Of a DNA stretch of 64,000 nt, positions 51,920 through 60,696 are shown one piece after another (position 1 is the stretch's first letter; each line of letters begins with the position of its first letter). The notes under the pieces are model-generated. The model saw only the letters and a program-made list of their open reading frames with translations, was not told the origin of the DNA and did not search any database. Source of the stretch: Pararhizobium capsulatum DSM 1112 (GTDB lineage Bacteria; Pseudomonadota; Alphaproteobacteria; Rhizobiales; Rhizobiaceae). The DNA lies in assembly GCF_030814475.1 (NCBI RefSeq), contig NZ_JAUSVF010000002.1, positions 1 through 64,000 of the forward strand, given 5' to 3'. The translations under genes and the position numbers were made by a program.

Positions 51920-52573
51920 CTAAAAGTGCTCGACAACTCCTCTGACCCCTCGAACACTTTCTGCGACGATCCGTGCGGCTCTCTTGCACTCTTGCGTCTC
52001 GACGTTGCCCCAGAGATGAACGATCCCGTCGGCGACCGTCACTTTCACGTCCAGGCCTTCCAGCCCTGTGCTTTCTCCCAGGCGGATCGAAATGCTGCGT
52101 TGAATGGCCTCATCGCCCGCTGCGGTTTCATCCTGCTTAGCCATTAGAATTGCCTGCAGCAGATCCGCTCGGCTGATGATTCCGACCAGTTCACCCGCTC
52201 TTATGACGGGAATTCGCTTTACACCGCGATCCTGCATAAGCTGTGCGACGCGCCGTAGGGGAGCATTCTCGTCAATGGTCAGGGGATCGCTAGTCATCGC
52301 GTCACCCACTCTCCAGGAGCTGCGTTTGACATACGCGCTCGCCCGATCTTCGGCAGACGAAGCTTTGTCGCCCGGCGATGTAAATGCTCCGCTTCCTAGC
52401 TCCGTCCTTCGAATAAGGTCGCCTTCGCTGATAATGCCGAGCAGATGTCCCTCATCATCGACGACAGGCATGCCGCTGATGTGATTTTCCAGCATGACCT
52501 TGGCTGCCTGCCTGACACTGTTGTCGGGCGATATCCTGATGACATTCGTCGTCATTGCATCTTTGACGCGCAT
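51920..52573 (-). CDS. CBS-pair and BON domain protein
   Basis: 217-residue cytoplasmic protein. CBS1 is at about 8-60 (MTTNVIRISPDNSVRQAAKVMLENHISGMPVVD), CBS2 at about 90-150 (MTSDPLTIDENAPLRRVAQLMQD..., VIRAGELVGIISRADLL), and a C-terminal BON domain at about 155-217 (DVKVTVADGIVHLWGNVET). GGAGGTGAG precedes the ATG at 52573. CBS pairs sense adenine nucleotides and BON domains bind phospholipid or partner proteins. The family is common near phosphoketolase and stress genes in rhizobia-like genomes. Specific role unknown. Confidence 0.88.
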   Translation of the reverse strand: MRVKDAMTTNVIRISPDNSVRQAAKVMLENHISGMPVVDDEGHLLGIISEGDLIRRTELGSGAFTSPGDKASSAEDRASAYVKRSSWRVGDAMTSDPLTIDENAPLRRVAQLMQDRGVKRIPVIRAGELVGIISRADLLQAILMAKQDETAAGDEAIQRSISIRLGESTGLEGLDVKVTVADGIVHLWGNVETQECKRAARIVAESVRGVRGVVEHF

Positions 52574-52932
52574 CTCGTTCTCACCTCCTGTGGATCTCGC
52601 CACCCGGACCGTGCAATGCCAAGTTAAACCCTTTGCGAGATTTCGACAATCGGTCTCATGATGGCGAGCCACAACACGCGTTTTAGGACGTGGCGAGGTT
52701 CATCAATCCGACCGAGACGAAAGCGACGCCAAGTGCTGTCAATTGCGTATCCATAGGTAACCTTCTTGAGAGGACCTGCAGCTTCCAGAAACGTAGTTCT
52801 CGACAAGAATCCCAATCCCGAGAGGTCAGGTAGTGTCCGCTTTGCAGAAGCGGCGGCCGGTGGCCCTATGAGCGCATGGCAGGCGCGTAGCTGCTCAATC
52901 GAGCTGCTAATCCGGGAACACATATTCCATAT
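52574..52932. other. intergenic, no supported gene
   Basis: About 360 bp. A 99-codon minus-strand frame exists (52624-52923) but has no ribosome site, no recognised domain and shadow-like composition. Probably decayed DNA at the edge of a former mobile element, plus the CBS-BON promoter. Confidence 0.4.
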
Positions 52933-52962
52933 GGCACGGCCCCGCTAATGCGGGGCCGTGCC
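52933..52962. terminator. 13-bp perfect GC hairpin, bidirectional terminator-like
   Basis: GGCACGGCCCCGC (52933-52945), loop TAAT, GCGGGGCCGTGCC (52950-52962). It lies four bases past the stop of the recombinase remnant on the minus strand. T-content after it is modest in both directions, so it may be a weak terminator or the terminal structure of a mobile element. Confidence 0.5.
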
Positions 52963-52965
52963 TTG

Positions 52966-53151
52966 TCAAATTTCAGTATGCTCACCTAATTCCAGCGCAT
53001 CCTCTATGTCCACGCCGAGGTATTTGACCGTGTTTCCGATCGTCGTGTGCCCCAACAAGATTTGGATCGTGCGAAGATTGCCTGTGGCCTTGTAGATCAT
53101 TGCGGCCTTCGTACGCCGAAGCGAGTGGCGATGATCGACGAGGATGACATT
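52966..53151 (-). pseudogene. tyrosine recombinase/integrase, C-terminal remnant
   Basis: Minus-strand reading from about 53148: DHRHSLRRTKAAMIYKATGN, then IQILLGHTTIGNTVKYLGVDIEDALEL, and TGA at 52966-52968. This is the C-terminal catalytic part of a phage/transposon-type integrase: Arg in HSLRRTK, His in LLGH and the nucleophile Tyr in KYLGV. Everything upstream is gone, because the flavin-reductase-like gene ends at 53155. Confidence 0.8.
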
Positions 53152-53154
53152 GTT

Positions 53155-53826
53155 TTACGCCACAACATGCATGGAACTGGTTTGGGGGAGAGCCCACTCT
53201 TCCTTGGTGTGTGTCTTTACATCGAACTGGTCCCGCGTCCGGGTGTAGGTGTGCCCGCCCATGCGGCCGACGGGGTCCATCAGTTGCTGGTCGATATGCA
53301 GGTTCGACGGGTTGACCGCATCGCTGCGGACGTAGACGCCCAGGACTTCCCCGAGAATGATTTCACGGGCCGGACCGACCTGCAACGTCGTGTGACGGCG
53401 GCATTCGAGGGCGGCCGGGGCGGCGAGGATGCGCGGGCTGCGGACCATCTGGCCCGGTGCGGTGGCCAAGCCCGCTTCCTCAAGTTCGTCGACCTCGGGT
53501 CCGAACTTGATGGCGCAGATTTCCATCTGGGCGACGAGGTCGTCGTCGCAGATATGCACCGTGAATTCACCTGTTTCGCGGATATTCCGAGCCGTGTCCT
53601 TGAAGCGCATGTCGGAATAGTTCTCGACGCCGATGGCGACGATGGCCGGGTCGTGGGTCAGCACGTTGAAGAAGCTGAACGGCCCGGCATTCGGCAGGCC
53701 TTCCTTGCTGACGGTGGTCACCAGCGCGATCGGCCGTGGGATGACCGTGCCGATCAGGATCTTGTAGCGCTCCCGCTCCGTCAGCTTAGCGAAATCGAAA
53801 TGCGTGTGGGGAATGTTTTCGTTCAT
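53155..53826 (-). CDS. flavin reductase-like FMN-binding protein
   Basis: 223-residue split-barrel flavoprotein of the flavin_Reduct family (PF01613): GTVIPRPIALVTTVSKEGLPNAGPFSFFNVLTHDPAIVAIGV in outline at about 27-68. Proteins of this type with the IPRPIA motif are often flavin-binding oxidoreductases rather than free-flavin reductases. The start at 53826 lies one base after the M24 gene stop. It is the last gene of a six-gene minus-strand operon and could supply reducing power to it or act on the product. The C-terminus directly abuts the integrase remnant. Confidence 0.85.
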   Translation of the reverse strand: MNENIPHTHFDFAKLTERERYKILIGTVIPRPIALVTTVSKEGLPNAGPFSFFNVLTHDPAIVAIGVENYSDMRFKDTARNIRETGEFTVHICDDDLVAQMEICAIKFGPEVDELEEAGLATAPGQMVRSPRILAAPAALECRRHTTLQVGPAREIILGEVLGVYVRSDAVNPSNLHIDQQLMDPVGRMGGHTYTRTRDQFDVKTHTKEEWALPQTSSMHVVA

Positions 53827-53827
53827 G

Positions 53828-55252
53828 TCAGGCCTCGACGGCAATGCGATGGGTTTCAAGCGGGGTATGACGGCTCAGGTTCTCGAAGCCATCCTTGGTG
53901 ACGACATACATGTCACCGATATTGCAGCCGGCGGATAGCGGCTCAAGCCATTGGGTGTGCATGACGAACACCATGCCCTCCTCCAGCCGGTCGTAGTTGT
54001 GAGACGAGATGTTGAAGCTGTTCTGGCCGCCGGCCATGCCGACGGAGTGACCGAGGTTCGGATTGTGCGGGCCTGCGGTGGCCGGGTAAACGTGCATCAG
54101 CTTGCGGCCCTGCGCCTCCCAGTCGATATCCTTGACATATTGCTGCGGGATCAGCCGCGCCTTGCCGTCCGGCATCGACGACCAGTTGTAGGGCATGGCA
54201 CGCGCTTCTGGCGACGTCAGGAAACCGCGCTCGATCATCGGCTCGAAGGCGGCGTTGTTGATGTCGCGCATCAGGGCACCCGGCCTGATCAACTTTTCGG
54301 CGCGCTTGACGCCATCTGTGCAGACGGCCAGTACCTCCTCCTGGCGTTTGGTGATCTCGCCGACTGCGACCATGCGGGCGGTCTGGGCGGTATAGCCGCG
54401 ATAGGTGACATTGGAGATATAGAGGTTGATCAGATCGCCGGGACGCACGACATGGCCGTAGGGCTTGCCGCAATGGGTGCCGAACTCGTTGATGCCGATC
54501 TGATAGCCGTCGCCGGTCTCGCCGCCGAGCGTTAACTGGGCATAGGTGAAGGCCGAATAGATTTCATGGTCGGTCACGCCGGGTTTGGCGACGTGATAGG
54601 CAGCCTGGGTGCCGATGCTGACGAGTTGGGCTGCCGCGCGGAACAGCTCGACCTCGCGCGGCGAGCGGACTTTCTGCATGCGGTCGAGAACGCCGTTGTC
54701 GGCGATGAACTTGGCTTTGGGAAGAAGCTCATCAAGCGCCGACCAGAAGGTCAGCGATGTGCGGTCGCCGATCCGGCCGATCTGGGCCTTGGCGAGACCG
54801 AGATTGCTCAGGAGTTCCGCGCATTTCTCGGCTGTCTTGACGATGGAATCGCCGGGGCGGTCAGCGTACTCGCGGCCGATGGGACCGATCTGCCAGATTT
54901 CTTCGACCAGAACTGGTTCGCCACCCGGCGGCAACAGCACGGATTGCGTGAAGAAGGACAGGAGCACCATGGCTTTGTCCTCGTCGGTCGGAATGATCAG
55001 GACGCCTTCACGCATCCAGTCGCAGATGTAGCGAAGATAAGCGTTGGACGTGTGGAACCAGCCGACGCCGCCGGTGTGCACGATGATCGCATCGTGACCC
55101 GCTTCGACGGCTTGGCGCCGGATGCGGCGCAGGCGATCCTCGAATTCCTCGACCGGCAGCGGCAGCGGCGCAGAGAACTCGAAATCCGGCTCGAAATCGG
55201 CCATCAACTGTCCCATGCGGTAAGCACCTGACTTCGATGCGCGAATGTTCAT
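53828..55252 (-). CDS. creatinase-like M24 family hydrolase lacking metal ligands
   Basis: 474-residue pita-bread protein: creatinase N-terminal domain (about 30-190) and M24 C-terminal domain (about 200-470). The positions that in metallo-aminopeptidases hold Asp, Asp, His, Glu, Glu read here as LYIS, TAQTAR, LGHSVG, VMHTQ and IGDMY. The two Asp and at least one Glu are missing and only the His remains. Creatinase (metal-independent) shows the same pattern and the GINxxGTHxxP-type active-site strand (here GINEFGTHCGKPYGH), so C-N hydrolysis of a small amine/guanidino-like substrate is plausible. AAGGAAT precedes the ATG. The substrate would come in through the importer of the same operon. 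Confidence 0.82.
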   Translation of the reverse strand: MNIRASKSGAYRMGQLMADFEPDFEFSAPLPLPVEEFEDRLRRIRRQAVEAGHDAIIVHTGGVGWFHTSNAYLRYICDWMREGVLIIPTDEDKAMVLLSFFTQSVLLPPGGEPVLVEEIWQIGPIGREYADRPGDSIVKTAEKCAELLSNLGLAKAQIGRIGDRTSLTFWSALDELLPKAKFIADNGVLDRMQKVRSPREVELFRAAAQLVSIGTQAAYHVAKPGVTDHEIYSAFTYAQLTLGGETGDGYQIGINEFGTHCGKPYGHVVRPGDLINLYISNVTYRGYTAQTARMVAVGEITKRQEEVLAVCTDGVKRAEKLIRPGALMRDINNAAFEPMIERGFLTSPEARAMPYNWSSMPDGKARLIPQQYVKDIDWEAQGRKLMHVYPATAGPHNPNLGHSVGMAGGQNSFNISSHNYDRLEEGMVFVMHTQWLEPLSAGCNIGDMYVVTKDGFENLSRHTPLETHRIAVEA

Positions 55253-55297
55253 TGGTCTATTCCTTCAAAGTACACAAAATTTGGTTTGTTCGGATGG

Positions 55298-56134
55298 TCA
55301 CGCCTGCTTCGGCGGCGCCAGCACGCGCCGGGCGACGAGCATGACGATGAGCGTCAGTCCGATCAGAATTCCGGAGATCGCGGCGACGCGGACATCGAGC
55401 GATTCTTCGATCAGGGCGAACATCCGGAGCGGAAGAACCGTCGTCTGCGCATCCGCAAGGAAGAGCGAGACCGAGACGTTGTCCAGCGACTGGATGAACA
55501 CGAGGAACGCCCCGGCCAGGATGCCCGGCATCAGCAGTGGCAGTATCACCCGCCTGAGCGTCGTGAACCATGTTGCGCCCATCACCGTGGATGCCTCGGC
55601 CAGCGAGGGATTGAGGCCTTGGGCCACGACAGACGCGGCGCGGTACATCAGTGGTCCGAACACGACGATATGCCCGGTCACCGTCAGCCAGAGCGAAGGC
55701 TGAAAGCCGACGAAATTCGCAACGATCAGCGCGGCGAGGCCATAGACAAGGCTGGGCAGAACCAGCGGGGCGAGAAGCAGAGGCTCGATGGCCCCGACCG
55801 TGCCACGCCGCATCCGGCTCATGCCGATGGTGGCCGGCACAGCGAACAGCAACGAGCCCAGAACCGCAAGCCCGGCGATCTTCAGCGAATTCCAGGCCGC
55901 GACGTGCTCCGTCGCCGAACGGACCGGATCGAGTAGTGCCTCGTACCAGCGCAACGAAAAGCCTTCCGGTGGATATTTCAGCGACTGGCCTGATGTGAAG
56001 GACATCGTCAGGGCGATGAAGATCGGCGCGACGAGATAGATGACGCACAGGCCACCAAAGCCGAAGACGAATGCCTTGTAGAGAAACGCGGGAATGGGAT
56101 TTTCCCCAATTTGACTTTTATCGGTATCACGCAT
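55298..56134 (-). CDS. spermidine/putrescine-type ABC transporter permease (PotC-like)
   Basis: 278-residue permease with six helices. It has the FSLRWYEALLDPVRSA loop typical of PotC-type proteins and the EAA loop NPSLAEASTVMGATWFTTLRRVILP in outline. It overlaps the PotB-like gene by eight bases and ends 45 bp before the M24 gene. Ligands of this family include polyamines and other small cationic or quaternary amines. Confidence 0.88.
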   Translation of the reverse strand: MRDTDKSQIGENPIPAFLYKAFVFGFGGLCVIYLVAPIFIALTMSFTSGQSLKYPPEGFSLRWYEALLDPVRSATEHVAAWNSLKIAGLAVLGSLLFAVPATIGMSRMRRGTVGAIEPLLLAPLVLPSLVYGLAALIVANFVGFQPSLWLTVTGHIVVFGPLMYRAASVVAQGLNPSLAEASTVMGATWFTTLRRVILPLLMPGILAGAFLVFIQSLDNVSVSLFLADAQTTVLPLRMFALIEESLDVRVAAISGILIGLTLIVMLVARRVLAPPKQA

Positions 56135-56954
56135 GGCCGACCAGCCTCCTGTGACGGGAAATCATTGTCATGGCGACCAGCAGGCAGCCGGTTGAGAGCA
56201 GAAGCACGACGGCAATCGCCGATGCCATGGGCCAGTCGAACAGCGTGCCGACCTCCCGGTAGATCAGTTGCGGCACGTAGACATTGCGTGCGCCGCCGAT
56301 AACCGCTTGTGTCACGAAGGAACTGCTGGTGCTGGCGAAAACGAGGATCCAGCCGGCGAGCAAGCCGGGCAGCATCAGGGGCAGAAGCACCGTGACGAAG
56401 ATGCGCCACGGACCGGCACCGGACACCTGAGCAGCTTCACTAAATTGCACGGGCGTTCGCGACAGGATGGCGATCAGCGGCAGGATGATCAGCGGAAGGT
56501 CGATCTGACACATGGCCATGACGAGGCCCAGCTCGGTAAACATCAGGCTGGTGGGGCTTCCCGTCACACCTAATGCCATCAGGGTTTCGCTGATCGGCCC
56601 CTGACGCCCGAGAATGACGATCCAGGCGAAGGTGCGCACCACGTTGCTGGTGAGCATCGGAATGAGCGTCAGGAAGATGATGACCTGACGGGTGGTCTTG
56701 CCGCTGTGCCAGTAAAGAAGGGCAATCGGTACGCCCAGCAGGGTCGTGCCGACAACCGTTTCCAGCCCCAGCCTTGCCGTGTTGACGAGGACGCGGAAAT
56801 TGAACGCGTCCCCGAAGAACCTGATGTAATTGGCCAGTGTCGCCCCTTCGGAGCCGATGAAGCTGAACCCGACGAGGACGGCGAGCGGCGTTGCAAAGAA
56901 CGCCACCGACAACAACAGCATCGGGATAACGTATGGAAAACCGCTCGCCTTCAT
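56127..56954 (-). CDS. spermidine/putrescine-type ABC transporter permease (PotB-like)
   Basis: 275-residue permease with six helices; ANYIRFFGDAFNFRVLVNTA loop and EAA-like SEAAQVSGAGPWRIFVTVLLPLMLPG in outline. It begins 10 bp after the SBP gene. It forms a heterodimer with the PotC-like protein. Confidence 0.88.
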   Translation of the reverse strand: MKASGFPYVIPMLLLSVAFFATPLAVLVGFSFIGSEGATLANYIRFFGDAFNFRVLVNTARLGLETVVGTTLLGVPIALLYWHSGKTTRQVIIFLTLIPMLTSNVVRTFAWIVILGRQGPISETLMALGVTGSPTSLMFTELGLVMAMCQIDLPLIILPLIAILSRTPVQFSEAAQVSGAGPWRIFVTVLLPLMLPGLLAGWILVFASTSSSFVTQAVIGGARNVYVPQLIYREVGTLFDWPMASAIAVVLLLSTGCLLVAMTMISRHRRLVGHA

Positions 56955-56964
56955 GGGTTCGACC

Positions 56965-58008
56965 TCAGCCTGCGACGAGCGCGTCGAACTGGCGGATCCA
57001 GTCCGGCCGGTTCTTGTTGATCTCGGCCCAGTCCGGATAAACCATCTTTGCGAGCTGATCGCGTGTTACATAGGCTTCGATCTCGGGCGTGAGAGCGACG
57101 TCCTTGTTGGTCGGGAACATCTCTGTCGGCGGCATCTTCAGCGCGTCCTGCGCGGCCTTCGAGATCGCTGCATCCATATAGGCATAGGCCGCGTCGAGGT
57201 TCTTGGCGCCCTTGGTCAGGTGGATATTGACCGGAGCAGCCGGCGAACCGGTTTCCGGCTGGACGAACTCGGCGTTCATGCCAAGCGACTTCAGGCGGGC
57301 GACATTGCCGGTCGAGCACATGAACACGGCGATTTCACCCTGCTGGAACAACGTCATCTGGTGGTTGGTGCTGTCGACGACGCCCTTCAGATGCTCGGGA
57401 TGGTCCTTGAACAGCTTGAAGACGGCAGCCATGTCGCTCGGGCCGGAGCCAAAGATCTTCGCCATCTCGGTATAGGCCATGACGGCCGTGTTCGAGGCAA
57501 AGCCGGTCCAGGAAACCTTGCCGCTATAGGCCGGGTTTTCGAACAGGTCGCGGTAGCCCTTCGGCTTCGGCACCATGTCGGGATTGTAGGCGATGCCGTT
57601 GACTTCGATCGTCACGGTCGGACCGTATTCGCCCTGGAAGGCCGGGTCGAGCATGCCCCAGTTCTTCAGCCTGGACGGGTCGATCTTCTGGATCAGGTCG
57701 TTCTCAAGTGCGATCGCCATCTGGCCCGGCGACATCAGCAGCGTGTCGTAAGGCGGGTTGCCGGGGCTGGCCATGACCTTGGCGAGCTGGTCCTGCGCCA
57801 TGGAGGGAGCAATCGTCAGGTCGTAACCGGCCTCCTTGACGAGTGGCGTCAGCACCGTGCGGTAGCCGTCTTCCCAGTTGCCCGGAAACGTGGCGGCAAT
57901 GGCGGTTTCGCCGGCGGCAGCCCTGACGGAGAAAGGAAAGGCTGCGGAGGCAGCGACACCGGCGGCAAGCAGGCCGAAATGGCGGCGGGTCATTGTGAAG
58001 TCGGTCAT
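56965..58008 (-). CDS. spermidine/putrescine-type substrate-binding protein (PotD-like), Tat-exported
   Basis: 347-residue SBP with a Tat leader (TMTRRHFGLLAAGVAASAAF, signal to about residue 31). The mature part reads NWEDGYRTVLTPLVKEAGYDL, VTIEVNGIAYNPDMVPKP and VNIHLTKGAKNLDAAYAYMDAAIS in outline, typical of PotD/AfuA-like proteins. AGAGGTG precedes the ATG at 58008; a GTG three codons earlier is possible. The protein determines the ligand for the operon with the creatinase-like enzyme. Confidence 0.87.
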   Translation of the reverse strand: MTDFTMTRRHFGLLAAGVAASAAFPFSVRAAAGETAIAATFPGNWEDGYRTVLTPLVKEAGYDLTIAPSMAQDQLAKVMASPGNPPYDTLLMSPGQMAIALENDLIQKIDPSRLKNWGMLDPAFQGEYGPTVTIEVNGIAYNPDMVPKPKGYRDLFENPAYSGKVSWTGFASNTAVMAYTEMAKIFGSGPSDMAAVFKLFKDHPEHLKGVVDSTNHQMTLFQQGEIAVFMCSTGNVARLKSLGMNAEFVQPETGSPAAPVNIHLTKGAKNLDAAYAYMDAAISKAAQDALKMPPTEMFPTNKDVALTPEIEAYVTRDQLAKMVYPDWAEINKNRPDWIRQFDALVAG

Positions 58009-58035
58009 GATGTTCACCTCTGTTGTTACGTTTCT

Positions 58036-59244
58036 TTATTGGGAATTTTCCGGCTCACCCGGAAAGGCGTGACACCTCATGGTGTCGATCTCTGCAAAAA
58101 GCTGCGCTCCCGGCTCGGGAATCGCCGTGGACGGCCCCCGCACTTCGGACGAGCGCAGGCCCGTACCATCTTCGAGAACCAGATCGTGGACGAGCGACGG
58201 GCCAAGCGGTACGGAGACCGTGACATCAACCGGAAGCGCGTTTTCCATCGGCTGCGTCGACAGGCGAACCTCTTCCGGCCGGAAGGTGATCGTCACCCTC
58301 GAGCCGACCGTGAAGCTCAGGCGGCGCGGCAGCCGCAGGCTCTTTTCGTTCGCAAGGCCGATCAGCGTGCTGACGGCATCGAAACCGACAACCGTTCCCT
58401 GCAGCAGATTGGCCTGACCGATGAACGTGTTGACGAAGAGCGTCTTCGGCCGGTCGTAAACCGCCATCGGCGTATCGGTCTGCTCGATATTGCCCTTGTT
58501 CATCAGCACTAAGCGCCCCGCGAGGCTTTGCGCCTCCTCCTGGTCGTGGGTCACGATCAGCGTGGTGATGCCGAGTGTCTTCTGAAGATGCAAAAGCTCG
58601 ACCTGCAGATCGAAGCGAAGGGCGCGATCAAGCGCGCCGAAAGGCTCGTCGAGAAGAAGCAAAGACGGGCGCCCGGCAATGGCACGCGCGACGGCGACAC
58701 GCTGCTGCTGGCCGCCGGATAGCTCGCGCGGCAGCCGGTTTCCGTATCCTTGCAGCCTGACGAGAGACAGCATTTCGTCGACCCGCGCCCTGCGCTCCGC
58801 GCGCGGCACCTTCAGGCAGGCAAGCGGATAGGCGATGTTTTCCGCGACAGTCAAGTGCGGAAACAGCGCGTAGTTCTGGAAAACCATGCCGATGCCCCGC
58901 GCCCGTGCCGAGACATTGGCGAGATCGTCATCCCCGAGGATAATGTTGCCGGCCTTCGGATGGATCAGGCCCGCGATGGCACGCAGCACAGTCGACTTGC
59001 CGCACCCGCTTGGGCCGAGCAGCGCGACAATCTCGCCCGCCTCGACATCGAACGAGACGTCGCTGACGGCATTCTGCCCGCCATAGCTATGGGTCACACC
59101 CCGGACACTGAGCCGCTTCCGATCGGCCGTCTTTGCGATATCGAGCATTTGGCTTCCCCGCGTTGTGGTCACTGACGGTGCTGCCCCTTCCATTGCGAGA
59201 CGAAAATGCGGCTTGGTCAGGAGTGTTGCGTCAAATGTGTTCAT
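58036..59244 (-). CDS. spermidine/putrescine-type ABC transporter ATPase (PotA-like)
   Basis: 402-residue ATPase with Walker A GPSGCGKST, FQNYALFPHLTVAENIAYPL, the signature LSGGQQQRVAVARAIA, LLLDEPFGALDRALR, and a C-terminal TOBE/OB regulatory domain (about 280-390). The start at 59244 has a poor ribosome site. An ATG at 59148 (MLDIAKT, after GGGGAAG) would remove 32 N-terminal residues not typical of PotA and may be the true one. First gene of the six-gene operon, divergent from the SBP at 59763. Confidence 0.87.
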   Translation of the reverse strand: MNTFDATLLTKPHFRLAMEGAAPSVTTTRGSQMLDIAKTADRKRLSVRGVTHSYGGQNAVSDVSFDVEAGEIVALLGPSGCGKSTVLRAIAGLIHPKAGNIILGDDDLANVSARARGIGMVFQNYALFPHLTVAENIAYPLACLKVPRAERRARVDEMLSLVRLQGYGNRLPRELSGGQQQRVAVARAIAGRPSLLLLDEPFGALDRALRFDLQVELLHLQKTLGITTLIVTHDQEEAQSLAGRLVLMNKGNIEQTDTPMAVYDRPKTLFVNTFIGQANLLQGTVVGFDAVSTLIGLANEKSLRLPRRLSFTVGSRVTITFRPEEVRLSTQPMENALPVDVTVSVPLGPSLVHDLVLEDGTGLRSSEVRGPSTAIPEPGAQLFAEIDTMRCHAFPGEPENSQ

Positions 59245-59762
59245 GGAAGTCGAATTGCAAGCGGCGTGCCAGTTTGAATTAACGCCGTTTGTGAAACTTA
59301 TAAATTACTGAAATAAAATAGTTATTTTTGATTTATAATGTTTCGTAACTTTATAATTAAAGAAAGTTCTTATCTCGTGATAATTTTACTCTGCATAAAG
59401 TTTCACCAAAAACCCATATTTGTGAGCATGGGTTTGATCATAAAATGAACGATAGCTTGTCGACACCGCATGAAGACACGTCCTCAAATCCCTCTCGAGA
59501 CGCCACCTCAATGCCTCCCGACCGACGCAGAGAATTTGGGATAAACCCGAATATGCCTGCAAAAGCGGTCATCAGGTGAAAAGTTGTGCACGTATTGTTC
59601 GAAATATTATGCGAAACAAAATTCGCAACTTTGTATGGAAATCGTAAATTCAGAATAGTTTATTCGATTTCAATGGCTTATTAAGAGGCCATCAAAACTG
59701 GCACGACGATTGCATTGCTGATCCCAGGAAATTCACACAAGCAAAAATGCAAAGGGGATCTC
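59245..59762. promoter_or_regulatory. divergent AT-rich promoter region with 8-bp inverted repeat at 59410-59435
   Basis: 518 bp with no gene. The left 150 bp are strongly AT-rich (potA-side promoter). AAACCCAT (59410-59417) and ATGGGTTT (59428-59435) form a perfect inverted repeat with a 10-nt loop. A similar string, TTCGNAACTTTNTA, occurs at about 59345 and 59625, once near each start, and could be binding sites for one regulator (the GntR-type protein downstream is a candidate). No perfect -35/-10 pair was chosen. Confidence 0.4.
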
Positions 59763-60692
59763 ATGAACGTCCAGAGAATTTTGAAGGCAGGCCTGGCAAG
59801 TGCACTCATCACTCTGATGACCACCTCCGTATATGCGGCCGAAAGTGCCGCCGTAAAAATGGTGCCTGATACCGATGTGGCTAAACTGCCGGGCATTGCG
59901 CTCACCCAGACGCTGGCCGATGGCCTGCCGGCCTCGATCAAGGAATCGGGGGTGCTGAAGGTCGCGACCGACCTTACGCCACCGATCAGCTTCCATGCCG
60001 ACGACGGCAAGCTCGTCGGGATCGATGCGGATATTGCCGCCGCCCTCGGCGTCATCCTTGGCCTCGATGTTCAGATGACCGACGTCGGCGCGGGTGCTGC
60101 GATCGTACCCTCGATCCTGTCGAAGCGTTTCGACATATCGATCTCGGGCATCAACGATGATCCCGAACTGGAAAAGCAGGTCGATGTCATCGACTATATG
60201 TATGACGCGACCACGATCATGACGATCAAGGACAATCCCCTCGGCATCAAAAGCATGGAAGACCTCTGCGGCAAGAAGGTCGCCGTGCCGGTCGGCACCT
60301 TCCAGGGCAAGATGGTCGAGGCCGCGTCCGCGAAATGCGCAACCCCGATCGACATCATGTCCATCCCGAAAATGCCCGACGTTCTTCAGGCCGTTCGCAC
60401 CGGCCGCGCCGACGCGACCGTCAATGGCTACGCCACCAGCGTCTATACGACGGCCAATCAGACCGGCAACGGCAAGGGCCTGCAGGCGCTTCCGGATATC
60501 CGCCTTGCCGTCGGCTATCTCGGCATGCTGACCGCCAAGGACAACCCTGAACTGCGCGACACCGTCGTTGCCGCCCTGCAGCAGATGGTCGATAGCGGCG
60601 CCTATGAAACCATCATGAAGAAGTGGGGCCTCGGACAGCTCGCCGTGAAGACCGTCAAGGTCAACGACGCTGCAAACATGCCGGTGGATTGA
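59763..60692 (+). CDS. amino acid-type periplasmic binding protein (SBP family 3)
   Basis: 309-residue family 3 SBP with a Sec signal (to about residue 25, VYAAE). The mature part starts with an extra 30-residue lead, then SGVLKVATDLTPPISFHADDGKLVGIDADIAAALG in outline. Two extra cysteines (DLCGKK, AKCATP) may form a disulfide in the second lobe. AAAGGGGATC precedes the ATG. It starts an operon with one permease and a TIM-barrel isomerase. No ATPase of this family is adjacent. Confidence 0.88.
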   Translation: MNVQRILKAGLASALITLMTTSVYAAESAAVKMVPDTDVAKLPGIALTQTLADGLPASIKESGVLKVATDLTPPISFHADDGKLVGIDADIAAALGVILGLDVQMTDVGAGAAIVPSILSKRFDISISGINDDPELEKQVDVIDYMYDATTIMTIKDNPLGIKSMEDLCGKKVAVPVGTFQGKMVEAASAKCATPIDIMSIPKMPDVLQAVRTGRADATVNGYATSVYTTANQTGNGKGLQALPDIRLAVGYLGMLTAKDNPELRDTVVAALQQMVDSGAYETIMKKWGLGQLAVKTVKVNDAANMPVD

Positions 60693-60696
60693 GCCC

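Noticed and set aside
52624..52923. 99-codon minus-strand open frame
   Set aside because: No ribosome site or domain; lies in a region of remnants.
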